DNA from: Bradyrhizobium sp. CCBAU 53340
Lineage (GTDB): Bacteria > Pseudomonadota > Alphaproteobacteria > Rhizobiales > Xanthobacteraceae
Length of the DNA: 64,000 nucleotides
Assembly (NCBI RefSeq): GCF_015291645.1
Contig: NZ_CP030055.1
Location: forward strand, 2,046,001-2,110,000
Direction of reading: 5' to 3'
Numbering within the stretch: the stretch's first letter is position 1; the number at the start of each line of letters is the position of its first letter. This document shows positions 1 to 8,975 of the stretch, one piece after another. The notes under the pieces are model-generated. The model was not told the origin of the DNA. It ran no database searches and was given only the letters and a program-made list of their open reading frames with translations. Made by a program: the position numbers and the translations under genes.

Positions 1-1
1 G

Positions 2-1246
2 TTCGAGGAGATCCTCAAGCAGGCCTCTGCGCTTCCCCCGCATACGGTATTGTTTTGGGGCTTGATGTCCGTCGATGCGGCCGGCGTCGTTCATGACGGT
101 GATCGCGCGCTGCATCGCCTCCGTGCCGTCGCCAATGCTCCCATCTTCTGCTTCGAGGAGTCGTTCTTCGGACGTAATATCGTCGGCGGCCCCATGCATT
201 CCATCTCCGAGCTGGGCGAAAAGACCGCCGATGCGGCCCTCCGGATCCTCGGTGGTGAGAAGCCTGCAGACGTCAAGATCGAGCCGATCGCCTATGCCGT
301 ACCGAAGTACGACTGGCGCGAATTGCAGCGATGGGGAATCAATGAGAGCAACCTGCCTGAAGGCAGCGAGGTCCTGTTCCGGGAGCCCGGCATTTGGGAA
401 GAATACCGCTGGCAGCTGGCCTTGATCGCAGCGGTGATCCTGATCCAGGCAGGACTCATCAGCGGTTTGCTTCATGAACGCCGGGGACGACGTCTCGCCG
501 AGGTCGAGTCCCGGCAGCGCCTGGCCGAGCTCGCGCATGTCAACCGTTACGCAGCGGTCGGAGAGCTAACTGCGTCGATCGCCCACGAGCTGAACCAGCC
601 ACTCGGTTCGATTCTGACCAACGCGGAGACGGCAGAGTTGATGCTGAAGGGCACGGCGCCAGATCTTGCGGAAATCGGCGAAATTCTTGCCGACATCAGG
701 CGTGACGACCAGCGCGCCGGCGAGGTGATCCGCCGGTTGCGCAGCGTGCTCAAGAAGGCGCCGTTCGAGATCAAGGATATCGAACTGAATGAAACGGTGC
801 GGGAAGCGATCGGTCTGGTCGGTGACGTGGCCGCGGGCCGCAATATCGCGTTGGGGTTCTATGCTCCGCCCGAGATGGAGCTGCACGTCAAGGGCGATCC
901 TGTCCAACTGCAGCAGGTCGTGCTGAATTTGATCCTCAATGCGTTGGAGGCGATATCGGAAAGCCCGGCAGGCAAACGCGAGGTCAGCGTCACAATGGGG
1001 CGCTCGGCTGAGTTCGCCGAAATCCGCGTGGGCGACACTGGACCAGGCATCGCGGGCGGCGACCTCAAAACCATCTTCGAGCCTTTCTTCACCACCAAGC
1101 TGGAGGGCATGGGCATGGGGCTGGCGATCGTGCGAACGATCGTCGAAGCGCACCATGGCACGATTTCCGCGGAGAACCAGCCGTTCGGTGGTGCGCTGTT
1201 CACGGTTCGCCTCCCGATCGCGAGCTGGCGTCCCGCATTGCAGTAG
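2..1246 (+). CDS. Sensor histidine kinase, 5'-truncated by the window edge
   Basis: Membrane sensor kinase whose reading frame is open to the first bases, so its start lies upstream. About the first 110 codons look like the end of a periplasmic-binding-type sensor domain (ABC_sub_bind-like). One hydrophobic helix follows (ALIAAVILIQAGLISGLL, near 415-475). Then comes a HisKA dimerisation helix with the phospho-acceptor His at 584-586 in SIAHELNQPLG. The HATPase domain shows N box NLILNALEAI, G1 DTGPGI, F box PFFTTK and G2 GMGLAIV. It should autophosphorylate and pass phosphate to a response regulator, probably encoded upstream; no receiver domain is seen here. The kinase motifs are complete. 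The identity of the sensor domain is less certain because only its end is visible. Confidence 0.88.
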   Translation, partial: FEEILKQASALPPHTVLFWGLMSVDAAGVVHDGDRALHRLRAVANAPIFCFEESFFGRNIVGGPMHSISELGEKTADAALRILGGEKPADVKIEPIAYAVPKYDWRELQRWGINESNLPEGSEVLFREPGIWEEYRWQLALIAAVILIQAGLISGLLHERRGRRLAEVESRQRLAELAHVNRYAAVGELTASIAHELNQPLGSILTNAETAELMLKGTAPDLAEIGEILADIRRDDQRAGEVIRRLRSVLKKAPFEIKDIELNETVREAIGLVGDVAAGRNIALGFYAPPEMELHVKGDPVQLQQVVLNLILNALEAISESPAGKREVSVTMGRSAEFAEIRVGDTGPGIAGGDLKTIFEPFFTTKLEGMGMGLAIVRTIVEAHHGTISAENQPFGGALFTVRLPIASWRPALQ

Positions 1247-1332
1247 TCGACGCTCCCGTTTCGTTGATTTTTGTCAATGAACGTCCCTCTGTCGGTCTCA
1301 TCCTTGTTGGCAAGACTGACATGGAGGATGCG

Positions 1333-2973
1333 ATGTTCCGCTGCGGCAAGACGTTGCTTGCGCTTGCGCTGGTGCTGGCTACGCCAGTTTGCGTGTCGGC
1401 CCAGACAGCCGACAAGCCGCTCGGAGCCACCCCGCAGGTGCAGCCCGCCAATCTCCCTGCGCCGGCGGCCGAGCTTCTCAAGCCCGAACAATTGGAGGCT
1501 CTGGTCGCGCCGATTGCGCTCTATCCTGACGAATTGCTTGCCAACGTGCTGGCCGCCTCGACCTATCCGCTGGAGGTGGTTCAGGCTGACCGCTGGCTCA
1601 AGGAGCGCAAGAACCTCAAAGGCGACGCGCTGAAAACGGAGGTGGACAAGCAGGGCTGGGACGACAGCGTCAAGGCGCTGGCCAGCACCGCAGATGTCCT
1701 GGCCATGATGAGCGACCAGCTCGACTGGACCAAGAAGCTCGGCGATGCCTTTCTCGCCCAGCAGCCTGATGTGATGGACGCGATCCAGCGTCTGCGCACC
1801 AAGGCCTATGACAACAAGAAATTGGTCACCACCAAGCAGCAGAAGGTCAGCGTCCAGTCTCAGGAAGGCAAGCAGGTCGTCGTGATCCAGCAGGCTGACC
1901 CATCAGCGATCTACGTGCCGTACTACGATCCGGCCACCGTCTACGGCAGCTGGCCCTATGCAGAGTATCCGCCATACTACTGGGGCTATCCGTCCTATAT
2001 CGGTGCAGGAGTGGTCGCGGCCGGCATCGCGTTCGGCACGGCCTGGGCGATCGGACGTTGGGGCAATTACTGGGGCGGTGGCTGCAATTGGGGCAACCGC
2101 AACGTCTACGTCAATCATCGCACCACGAACATCGGCAATGGCTGGCAGCACAATCCTGCGCATCGGCAGGGCGTGCGCTACAGCAACACGAATGTTCAGC
2201 AGAAATTCGGCAACAATAATCTAAAGGCCAGTGCGTCGGATCGGATGGACTTCCGTGGTCGTGACGGCAACCAGGTGCTGCGCCCCAATCAGGGGACGGG
2301 AGACCGAGCCGGCGACCGCGCCGGTGATCGGAATGCACCAGGCGACCGTGCTGGCGATCGCGCAGGTGATCGCACCGGCAATCGCGGTGATCGGCCCGGC
2401 GGCGCCGATCGTGCCGGTGCCGGGAATCGCGCCAAAGGCGGCGGTGATCGCGCCAAGGCCGCTTCCAAAGGAGGCGGCGATCGCGCGAAAGCCGCGAACC
2501 GCTCGGGTGGCGGTGGCAATCGCGGCGGCGCGATGAACGTGTCGTCCGGTCGCTCGGCGGCCGCGGCATCGGCGCGCGGGAGGTCAAGCATGGCAAGCAT
2601 GCCGCGAGGTGGCGGCGGACCGAGCATGGCCGGCCGAGGCGGCGGAGGCGGGATGGCGATGCGCGGCGGTGGAGGCGGCGGTGGTCGTGGAGGCGGTGGC
2701 GGCCGGCGCTCCGATATCGCGCTGAAGCACGACATCGTCCTACTCGGGCACCTCGGCAACGGCCTCGGCTATTATCGCTTCAGCTACATCGGCAGCGACA
2801 AAGCCTATGTCGGCGTGATGGCGCAGGAGGTCGAGCAGGTGATGCCGGCGGCTGTCACCGGCGGCAGCGACGGCTATCTGCGCGTCTACTACGAGAAGCT
2901 CGGACTGACATTCCGCACCTACCGCGACTGGCTTGCTCACGGTGCGAAGCTTCCCGCGGAGGTGATGCCATGA
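1333..2973 (+). CDS. DUF3300 exported protein with S74-like C-terminal chaperone domain
   Basis: Predicted 546-residue exported protein. The ATG at 1333 is chosen because GGAGG lies five bases upstream and a signal peptide follows (LLALALVLATPVCVSAQ). Residues about 45-230 match DUF3300 (LVAPIALYPDELLANVLAAS, then a Tyr/Trp-rich stretch). The middle is low-complexity: GDRAGD repeats near residues 320-370, then Gly/Arg-rich sequence. The end resembles the intramolecular chaperone of phage tailspikes (peptidase S74): SDIALK, Ser460 to Lys465, then GYYRFSY and GVMAQEVEQV. In that family the SDxxxK serine and lysine form the self-cleavage dyad, so autoprocessing is possible. DUF3300 function is unknown. 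The stop overlaps the start of the next gene (ATGA). Confidence 0.85.
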   Translation: MFRCGKTLLALALVLATPVCVSAQTADKPLGATPQVQPANLPAPAAELLKPEQLEALVAPIALYPDELLANVLAASTYPLEVVQADRWLKERKNLKGDALKTEVDKQGWDDSVKALASTADVLAMMSDQLDWTKKLGDAFLAQQPDVMDAIQRLRTKAYDNKKLVTTKQQKVSVQSQEGKQVVVIQQADPSAIYVPYYDPATVYGSWPYAEYPPYYWGYPSYIGAGVVAAGIAFGTAWAIGRWGNYWGGGCNWGNRNVYVNHRTTNIGNGWQHNPAHRQGVRYSNTNVQQKFGNNNLKASASDRMDFRGRDGNQVLRPNQGTGDRAGDRAGDRNAPGDRAGDRAGDRTGNRGDRPGGADRAGAGNRAKGGGDRAKAASKGGGDRAKAANRSGGGGNRGGAMNVSSGRSAAAASARGRSSMASMPRGGGGPSMAGRGGGGGMAMRGGGGGGGRGGGGGRRSDIALKHDIVLLGHLGNGLGYYRFSYIGSDKAYVGVMAQEVEQVMPAAVTGGSDGYLRVYYEKLGLTFRTYRDWLAHGAKLPAEVMP

Positions 2974-3884
2974 CGGGTCTGAAATCGTTCCGTCGCTCGG
3001 TGTTGCCGGGCATCATGGCGCTGGCGCTTCTCGGTTCAGCATCCCACGCGCAGCAATCCTACAAGACGCCGGAGGATGCGGCCGCTGCGCTCGCGGCCGC
3101 GGTCAAGAGCGGACCGGCCGGCATCCTGAACGTGCTCGGCAGGTCGGCAGAGGACATCGTTTCCTCCGGCGACGAGGTCGCAGATAATGATATCCGCCAG
3201 CGCTTCAGCTCGATGTATGACGCCAAGCACGGCATCAAGGCGGAAGGCAACAAAACTGCGACCTTACTCCTGGGAGCGGATGATTTTCCGTTCCCGATTC
3301 CGCTGGTCAATACCAAGGCCGGATGGGAATTCGACACCGACGAGGGGCGCGTCGAAGTGCTTCGCCGTCGCATCGGGCGCAATGAGCTCGACGCGATCCA
3401 GACCGCGCTCGCTTACGTCGATGCGCAGAACGAATATGCCGACAAGGACCGCGGCGAGGGTGCCGGCGTCTACGCGCAGCACATCGTCTCCTCGCCCGGC
3501 AAGAAGGACGGCCTGTTCTGGCGTGACGACAGCGATCCGAGCCCACTCGGGCCGCTTGCGGCGCAAGCCTCAAGCGAGGGCTACAAGGCCGGGGACGGTA
3601 TGACGCCCTATCACGGCTATTACTTCCGGATCCTGAAGGGACAGGGACCGGATGCTCCCGGCGGCGCGATGAACTACGTCGTCAAGGGCAAGATGCTCGG
3701 CGGTTTTGCACTGATCGCCTGGCCGGCTGAGTACGGCAATTCCGGCGTGATGACCTTCCTGGTCAATCATGCCGGGGTCGTCTACCAGAAGGATCTCGGC
3801 AAGCGCACCGACTTTGTGGCTAAGCGCCTTACGCTGTTTGATCCCGACCAGACCTGGAAGAAGGTCGATGCCGCGAAACCCTGA
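2970..3884 (+). CDS. DUF2950 family exported protein
   Basis: 304-residue secreted protein of the uncharacterised DUF2950 family. It starts with a signal peptide (VLPGIMALALLGSASHAQ) and continues into EDAAAALAAAVKSGPAGIL, typical of the family N-terminus. The later tract GDGMTPYHGYYFRILKGQG and the end (VMTFLVNHAGVVYQKDLG) also fit. The ATG overlaps the stop of the DUF3300 gene by four bases, and a GGAGG just upstream lies inside that gene, so the two are translationally coupled. DUF3300 and DUF2950 genes are often neighbours, which suggests a shared envelope role. No catalytic motif is visible. Confidence 0.85.
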   Translation: MTGLKSFRRSVLPGIMALALLGSASHAQQSYKTPEDAAAALAAAVKSGPAGILNVLGRSAEDIVSSGDEVADNDIRQRFSSMYDAKHGIKAEGNKTATLLLGADDFPFPIPLVNTKAGWEFDTDEGRVEVLRRRIGRNELDAIQTALAYVDAQNEYADKDRGEGAGVYAQHIVSSPGKKDGLFWRDDSDPSPLGPLAAQASSEGYKAGDGMTPYHGYYFRILKGQGPDAPGGAMNYVVKGKMLGGFALIAWPAEYGNSGVMTFLVNHAGVVYQKDLGKRTDFVAKRLTLFDPDQTWKKVDAAKP

Positions 3885-3885
3885 G

Positions 3886-4332
3886 ATGACCAGCGCCATG
3901 CTTCGTTCCATCAGCCGCCTTGTCGCGATCGTGCTGCTCGCGGTCACCGTTCCGGCCGCTCCCTCGCTCGCGCAAGCTGCCGGACACGTCCGGGTCAAGA
4001 TCGTGAAGGCGGGCCTGCTGGTCGGCGGCGGAGCCGGCAGTGGTATATTGAGCTATCGCGGCCGCAGCTATCCCTTTCGCATCACAGGAATAAGCCTCGG
4101 CATCACGGCCGGTGCCACAGCGGGCCGCCTGGAAGGCTGGGCCTCCGGCATCAGAGATGTCCGCGACTTCGCGGGCACCTACAGTTCGGTTGGCGGCGGT
4201 GGTGCTCTCGTCGGCGGTGTGGGTGGTGTCCACCTAAGGAACGACAACGGCGTCGTGATGGTCTTGCAAGGCCCCAAGGCGGGATTGGAGATGGCCGCCA
4301 ACCTCGGTGCGATTACAATTTCGTTAAAGTGA
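3886..4332 (+). CDS. Small exported Gly-rich protein of unknown function
   Basis: About 148 residues, one base downstream of the DUF2950 stop and therefore probably the third gene of that operon. A signal peptide is clear (ISRLVAIVLLAVTVPAAPSLAQA). The mature part is rich in glycine (LLVGGGAGSGILSYRGR, SSVGGGGALVGGVGGVHL) and ends in a hydrophobic strand-like tail. It could be a beta-rich envelope protein, but I do not recognise a named family with confidence. A second ATG four codons in (3898) is an alternative start. The context suggests it works with the two preceding exported proteins. Confidence 0.7.
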   Translation: MTSAMLRSISRLVAIVLLAVTVPAAPSLAQAAGHVRVKIVKAGLLVGGGAGSGILSYRGRSYPFRITGISLGITAGATAGRLEGWASGIRDVRDFAGTYSSVGGGGALVGGVGGVHLRNDNGVVMVLQGPKAGLEMAANLGAITISLK

Positions 4333-4509
4333 GTAACTCCTTGCGAGACGTTGTGCTACCCGGCGCGCTGACCAAGTATTTACAGCTGGCGCCGTGTCAA
4401 CCTGTCAACCGCGTCAACCCAAGGTCGGCCTTGTGCGGCTAGCGATTTTCTGGGGCATCGCGCATCGCCCATTGCAACCGCTTCTCAACGTCGATTTTCG
4501 TTTTCATCT

Positions 4510-4672
4510 CGACCAGTCCCCGCCTACTGTGGCCCGTGACGGTCGCCGACAACGAAAAGCGGCCGATGGATAACGTGCTCGCCGAGCTATGGGAGGAACG
4601 CGCCGGCATTCTCAATTGGCTCGTCGCCGGCGCGCTCGAATATCTCAACGCCGGCGGGTTGACGTCGCACGA
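4510..4672 (+). pseudogene. Fragment of phage/plasmid-type primase
   Basis: The frame read from about 4510 contains WPVTVADNEKRP and WEERAGILNWLVAGALEYL, the pattern seen near the end of P4-type phage or island primase-helicases (E-R-x-GILNW). Nothing else of such a protein is present, upstream helicase motifs are absent, and the frame runs straight into the dusA-like sequence of scar A. It is best read as the last scrap of an integrated element. The rest of 4333-4843 shows no other gene. Confidence 0.5.
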
Positions 4673-4804
4673 TTATCGATTTTCTGTGGCCCCCATGATG
4701 GATTGGCGCGAGACCTCAAGTTTTTCAAGTGGTTAGGTGGCCGCGTGTGCGCGACGTGTGCACCGGGAGATCAACAAAGATCCTGTTACGGCCAGCGTGA
4801 GCAG
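4673..4804 (+). repeat. dusA-type attachment scar A (uninterrupted copy)
   Basis: Contains the 15-mer cccatgatggattgg at 4692-4706, found again in the same orientation at 29684 and 40993. In frame it encodes YRFSVAPMMDW, matching the conserved N-terminus of tRNA-dihydrouridine synthase A (APMMDWTDRH), a known integration target of islands. The frame then stops after RETSSFSSG, so no dusA follows. Bases 4707-4804 align without gaps over at least 64 bases to the sequence resuming at 31612 after the group II intron, which makes this the empty-site counterpart of scar B. Confidence 0.7.
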
Positions 4805-4843
4805 ACATTTGAAATGGAAGAGAAGTCGCCGTGTGGCTTGCAG

Positions 4844-6856
4844 CTAGCTAGTGGCCTGCGGTTCCGACGCGCGCAGCGTGGGATAGCGTGCCGCCAATTC
4901 CGCGAAGAGCTCCTGCACTAGCCCCGCGTCGTCTTCGTGCCGATCGGCCTTGAGCCGGGCGTCGAGGGCATCGAACAGCTGATGCTTGACGAAGAACCGC
5001 CACGCCACCGGCAAGCGCGCCAGGATGGCGGTGAGCTCGCGATAGCGGGCCTCGGTCCAGCGGCTCTCGAAGGTGGAACGATAGGAGCCGAAGTCAAACA
5101 CGTCGCTCCGTTCCGGCCGCGCCTTCCGCATCTCGTCGCGCAGCCTGCGCGTGCCGTCCTCGTCAATGCGGTTGCGGTCGATGACGACGCCATACTGCGC
5201 CCGCGCGGCCTCGAGCGAGACATAGCCGGAGAGAACGTCGATCAAGACCCGGCGCGGCTCACGCAACAGAGGATCGCCGAATCCGCCGGCGCCGGCGCCG
5301 ACGAGACGAATCCGGTCGCCGGGCTTGCAGGGCACCACGTCGGTGTTGCCGAGCGCCTCGGTGACTGGTCCGTCGGGATTTCTGGTGAAGATTGCGTTGG
5401 CGCCGGCGCCGCCGCCGAGGACGCCCCACGAGGCGAAATAGGTGCGATCGCGATTGCGCGCGGTGACAGTGGTGCCCGGCGTGAACACCTCGAACTCCAT
5501 GGTGAGGCCGAGCCCGCCGCGATAGGTTCCGGCACCGCCAGAGTCGGGTGCGAGGCAATAGCGCCGCATGCGGATCGGCACCTCCAGTTCGTTGATCTCG
5601 ACCGGCGTGTTGCGCAGGAAGGCGTTGTTGGCGCCCGAGCCGTCGCTGCCGTCGCCGGTAGCCATTCCGCCCGCGCCGCCGCCGACCGGTCCGAGCGAGG
5701 CCATGACGCCGCGTCCGGCCTGATCCATCGTCTTGACCGTGACGATCGCCATGCCGCCGGCGGAGCAGGCCGGCATGCGCTCGGGAATCGCGCGGGAGAA
5801 TACGCCGAAGGTCAGCATGTGCGTGATCTTGCAAGTCAGGCTGCGCATGCCGACCGCCGCCGGTGCCGTCGCATTCATGACGGTGCCTTCCGGGAGGACG
5901 CAGCGAACCACACGATCGAGCCCGGAATTGAGCAGGATGTCGCTGTTCAGCGTGTAGAGCACGTAGTGGAATCCGACCAGCGCCAGCGCATGGCGCGGCA
6001 TGCCGCCGGTCGGCATGTTCAGCGAGGAGGCGAGCTGAGGGTCGCTGCCGGTATAGTCCATGACCGCGCGGCCGTTGTCGATCGTCAGCGTCAGCGCGAG
6101 CCGCATCGGCTTGCCGTTCTCACTGTCCTCGTCGGCATATTCCGCGAAGAAATATTCTCCGTCCGGAATTGTCTTCAGGACGGCTTCAGCCTGTTTCTCG
6201 GCGTAGTCCATCACCTGGTACATGCCGGCTTTGAAATCGTCGATGCCGAAGCGCTCGATGATCTCGAGCACGCGCTTCTCGCCGTTCACCAGCATGGCGA
6301 TCTGCGCCTGCAGATCGCCGCGATTTTGCGACGGCGCGCGCACGTTCAGGGTCATGATGTCGAGCAGGCCTTCGTCGAGCTCGCCCTGGTCGACGATCTT
6401 GCAGGGCGGAAAGCGGATGCCTTCCTGCTCGATCTCGGTCAGCCTGCGCGAGAGCGACGCCGGGACCGCGCCGCCCATGTCGGTGTTGTGGATGTGGCCG
6501 CCGACATAGCAGACGATCTCGCCGCGGTAGAACACCGGCTTCCACATCAGGATATCGGGCGTATGCGTCGCCACGCTGCCGCTATAGGCATCGTTGGTCA
6601 TGCAGATGTCGCCAGGGTGATACTCCCTGATCAATCCCAGCACTGGCCCGTAGTCGAGGCCGATATACCAGGTCGCTCCCAGCGTCTTCGGGGAGGCGAA
6701 GGCGAGCCCTTCCGGCGTGATCAGGGCGCAGGAGAAATCCTCGGTCTCCTTCACAAAGGTCGAATGCGCCGTGCGGATCAGCGTGTAGGCCATGCTTTCC
6801 GCAGCAGCCACGCAGTAATTGGCGAAGATCTGAAGAGCGGAACCACTGAGTGCCAT
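4844..6856 (-). CDS. hyuB: Hydantoinase B / oxoprolinase family, beta subunit
   Basis: 670 residues, the usual size for the HyuB or N-methylhydantoinase B family. Family blocks are visible: FVKETEDFSCALITPEG, GDICMTNDAYSGSVATHTPD, YVGGHIHNTDMGG, and the C-terminal LVGAGAGGFGDPLLREP. With HyuA it would form an ATP-dependent cyclic-amide hydrolase acting on hydantoins, 5-oxoproline or similar lactams in the cytoplasm. The start codon lies 12 bases past the hyuA stop and is preceded by AAAGGA. It is the last gene of a four-gene operon with transporter and FAD oxidase. The exact substrate cannot be read from sequence. Confidence 0.93.
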   Translation of the reverse strand: MALSGSALQIFANYCVAAAESMAYTLIRTAHSTFVKETEDFSCALITPEGLAFASPKTLGATWYIGLDYGPVLGLIREYHPGDICMTNDAYSGSVATHTPDILMWKPVFYRGEIVCYVGGHIHNTDMGGAVPASLSRRLTEIEQEGIRFPPCKIVDQGELDEGLLDIMTLNVRAPSQNRGDLQAQIAMLVNGEKRVLEIIERFGIDDFKAGMYQVMDYAEKQAEAVLKTIPDGEYFFAEYADEDSENGKPMRLALTLTIDNGRAVMDYTGSDPQLASSLNMPTGGMPRHALALVGFHYVLYTLNSDILLNSGLDRVVRCVLPEGTVMNATAPAAVGMRSLTCKITHMLTFGVFSRAIPERMPACSAGGMAIVTVKTMDQAGRGVMASLGPVGGGAGGMATGDGSDGSGANNAFLRNTPVEINELEVPIRMRRYCLAPDSGGAGTYRGGLGLTMEFEVFTPGTTVTARNRDRTYFASWGVLGGGAGANAIFTRNPDGPVTEALGNTDVVPCKPGDRIRLVGAGAGGFGDPLLREPRRVLIDVLSGYVSLEAARAQYGVVIDRNRIDEDGTRRLRDEMRKARPERSDVFDFGSYRSTFESRWTEARYRELTAILARLPVAWRFFVKHQLFDALDARLKADRHEDDAGLVQELFAELAARYPTLRASEPQATS

Positions 6857-6868
6857 AATCCGAATCCT

Positions 6869-8920
6869 TTAGATCGCCGCGGCAAGATTGATGATGTGAA
6901 GATTGCCCCAGCGGTCGACGTTCACCTCGAAGTCGGGGAGCACGCAGGTGGTGGTGTCGTCCTGTGCGATGATCGCAGGGCCGACGATGTGGTCGCCGGC
7001 GCGCAATGCTTCGCGCCGATAGAGCGGCATCTGCCGCATCGCGCCGTCCATCCAGCACGGCACGATGGCGGCGGGCTTCGCGGGCGCGGTCGCATCCGGG
7101 ACCGGCGTCAGCACCGGGCGCGGCGTGCGGACCTTGGCCACGACGCGCAGCGCCACCACCTGGATCACGGCCTTCTCGTCGCGATAGCGGTAAAGGCGCT
7201 CATGGGCCTGATGGAAGGCTTCGCGCAGCGCGGCGAGGTTCTTCGTGCGCATGGCCTCGGCGTCGAACGCGGTCTCGATCTCGAAGGACTGGCCTTGGTA
7301 GCGCATCTCGGCGGTGTAGGTCAGTTCGGGCCGCGCGCTGGCGCCGACCTCGGCGCGGACCCAGCCGAGTGCTTCCTGCTCCAGCGCCTGCCGAGCGCGC
7401 TCGAGCGCATCCCATTCCTCGTCACCGAGCGCACACCAGGCAACCGCGACGAAATCGTTGCGCGTGTCGGCGATCAGGCCGCCAAGGGCGCTGAGCACGC
7501 CGGGCGTCAGGGGCACGGTAATCCGCTCCATGTTGAGGGCGCGCGCCAGATGGCAGGCGAGCATCGGACCTGCGCCGCCGAAGGCCATCAGCGCGAATTC
7601 CCGGGGATCGATCCCGAACCGCGAGATCAGCCGGCTGACGCCCGAATACATCCCGGACATCGAGACATTGATGATCGCTTCGGCAACCGCTTCGATGGAC
7701 TCGCCGAGTCGTGCGGCGAGGGGCGCAATCGCCTCGCGCGCGGCTGCAACATCGAGCCGGACCGAATCATAGCCGAGCGCCGTCTGGCCGAGCACGCCGA
7801 TCGCGGCGAAGGCATCGGTGATGGTGGGCTCGCGGCCGCCGCGCCCGTAGCAGACCGGACCCGGCGTCGAGCCTGCGCTCTCCGGTCCGACCTTGAGCAC
7901 GCCGAACGGATCCACGCGCGCGATCGAGCCCCCACCGTCACCGATCGAGGTGACGGAGACCGAGGGAATGTGGATCTGATGGTCGCCGATATATTCGCCG
8001 GTGGCATATTGCGGCTCGCCGCCGACAATCAGTGCGACGTCGGCGGTCGTGCCGCCGATGTCGAGGCTCATGACGTTCTTCAGCTCGCAGAGCTGTGCGA
8101 CCCACGCGGCGCCGATCACGCCGGAGGCCGTGCCTGATAGTACGATCTGGACGCAATCGGTCTTGCCGCGCTCGGCGCTCATCACGCCGCCGTTCGATTT
8201 GGTGACCTTGAGATCGGCGGTGACGCCGGAGCTGCGCAATGCCGCCTGCAGCGAGGTCAAATAGTTCGAGACCACCGGCTGCACATAGCCGCCGATCACG
8301 GCCGTGTTGGTGCGTTCGTATTCGCGGATGATCGGCCACACCTCGCTGGCGCAGGAGACGAACAGTTCCGGCGCCGTCTCGGCGATGATCGCCCGGACCT
8401 GCCGCTCGTGCTCTGGATTGCGGTAGGCATGGAGCAGCGAGATCACGACGCCCTCGCAGCCGGTGCGCTTCAGCCCGGCCACGGCTTCGCGCACGCTCGC
8501 GGCGTCGACCGGTTCGAGCTCTTTGCCCTCGGCGTCCAGCCGTCCGTCGATGCCGAAGGTGCGATAGCGCGGCACCAGCGGCTCCGGCCGCGCCGACATC
8601 AGATGATACATGTCGGGAGTCTTCAGACGCGCCAGCACCAGGACGTCCTCGAAATAGCGGTTGGTGATCAAACCGAGGCGAATGCCCTTGCGCTGCACCA
8701 CCGCGTTGACGCCGACCGTGGTGCCGTGGGTGAAGTGCACAACCTCGGCCGGGTCGATCCCGTAGCGCTCGCCGAGCATGCGCATGCCGTCGGCGACCTC
8801 GCGGCCCGGCGCGTCCGGGCGCGAGAACACCTTGAGGCTGCGCACGGTGCCGTCGCTTTCGTCGAGGACCGCGAAGTCGGTGAAGGATCCGCCGATATCG
8901 ACGCCGATTCTCAAACCCAT
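6869..8920 (-). CDS. hyuA: Hydantoinase A / oxoprolinase family, ATP-binding subunit
   Basis: 683 residues from the ATG at 8920, chosen because GGAGAG precedes it and the product opens with GLRIGVDIGGSFTDF, the phosphate-binding loop of the family. Further marks are THGTTVGVNAV, a second ATPase-fold loop LDIGGTTADVALIVGG, and AFGGAGPMLACHLARAL. It is the ATP-using partner of the adjacent HyuB. The upstream neighbours are an FAD-dependent amine oxidase and an MHS-type transporter, suggesting uptake and breakdown of a cyclic or N-substituted nitrogen compound. N-methylhydantoin, 5-oxoproline or acetophenone-carboxylase-like roles all remain possible. Confidence 0.93.
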   Translation of the reverse strand: MGLRIGVDIGGSFTDFAVLDESDGTVRSLKVFSRPDAPGREVADGMRMLGERYGIDPAEVVHFTHGTTVGVNAVVQRKGIRLGLITNRYFEDVLVLARLKTPDMYHLMSARPEPLVPRYRTFGIDGRLDAEGKELEPVDAASVREAVAGLKRTGCEGVVISLLHAYRNPEHERQVRAIIAETAPELFVSCASEVWPIIREYERTNTAVIGGYVQPVVSNYLTSLQAALRSSGVTADLKVTKSNGGVMSAERGKTDCVQIVLSGTASGVIGAAWVAQLCELKNVMSLDIGGTTADVALIVGGEPQYATGEYIGDHQIHIPSVSVTSIGDGGGSIARVDPFGVLKVGPESAGSTPGPVCYGRGGREPTITDAFAAIGVLGQTALGYDSVRLDVAAAREAIAPLAARLGESIEAVAEAIINVSMSGMYSGVSRLISRFGIDPREFALMAFGGAGPMLACHLARALNMERITVPLTPGVLSALGGLIADTRNDFVAVAWCALGDEEWDALERARQALEQEALGWVRAEVGASARPELTYTAEMRYQGQSFEIETAFDAEAMRTKNLAALREAFHQAHERLYRYRDEKAVIQVVALRVVAKVRTPRPVLTPVPDATAPAKPAAIVPCWMDGAMRQMPLYRREALRAGDHIVGPAIIAQDDTTTCVLPDFEVNVDRWGNLHIINLAAAI

Positions 8921-8975
8921 AGTGCAGGTCTCTCCGTTAGAGTGTTGTCGAACCATGTCCGCGGGCGGGCGGGGC

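Noticed and set aside
2290..2420. Short regular repeats resembling a CRISPR or satellite
   Set aside because: They are codon-phased GDRAGD repeats inside the DUF3300 gene, too short and without spacers.
4439..4648. Minus-strand small protein in the scar A region
   Set aside because: It is antisense to the primase-like fragment, which has recognisable motifs; no ribosome site is seen.
4937..8137. Very long open frame on the plus strand opposite hyuB and hyuA
   Set aside because: It is the antisense image of two well-supported genes in GC-rich DNA; its protein has no recognisable domain and is rich in Arg, Ala, His and Gly.
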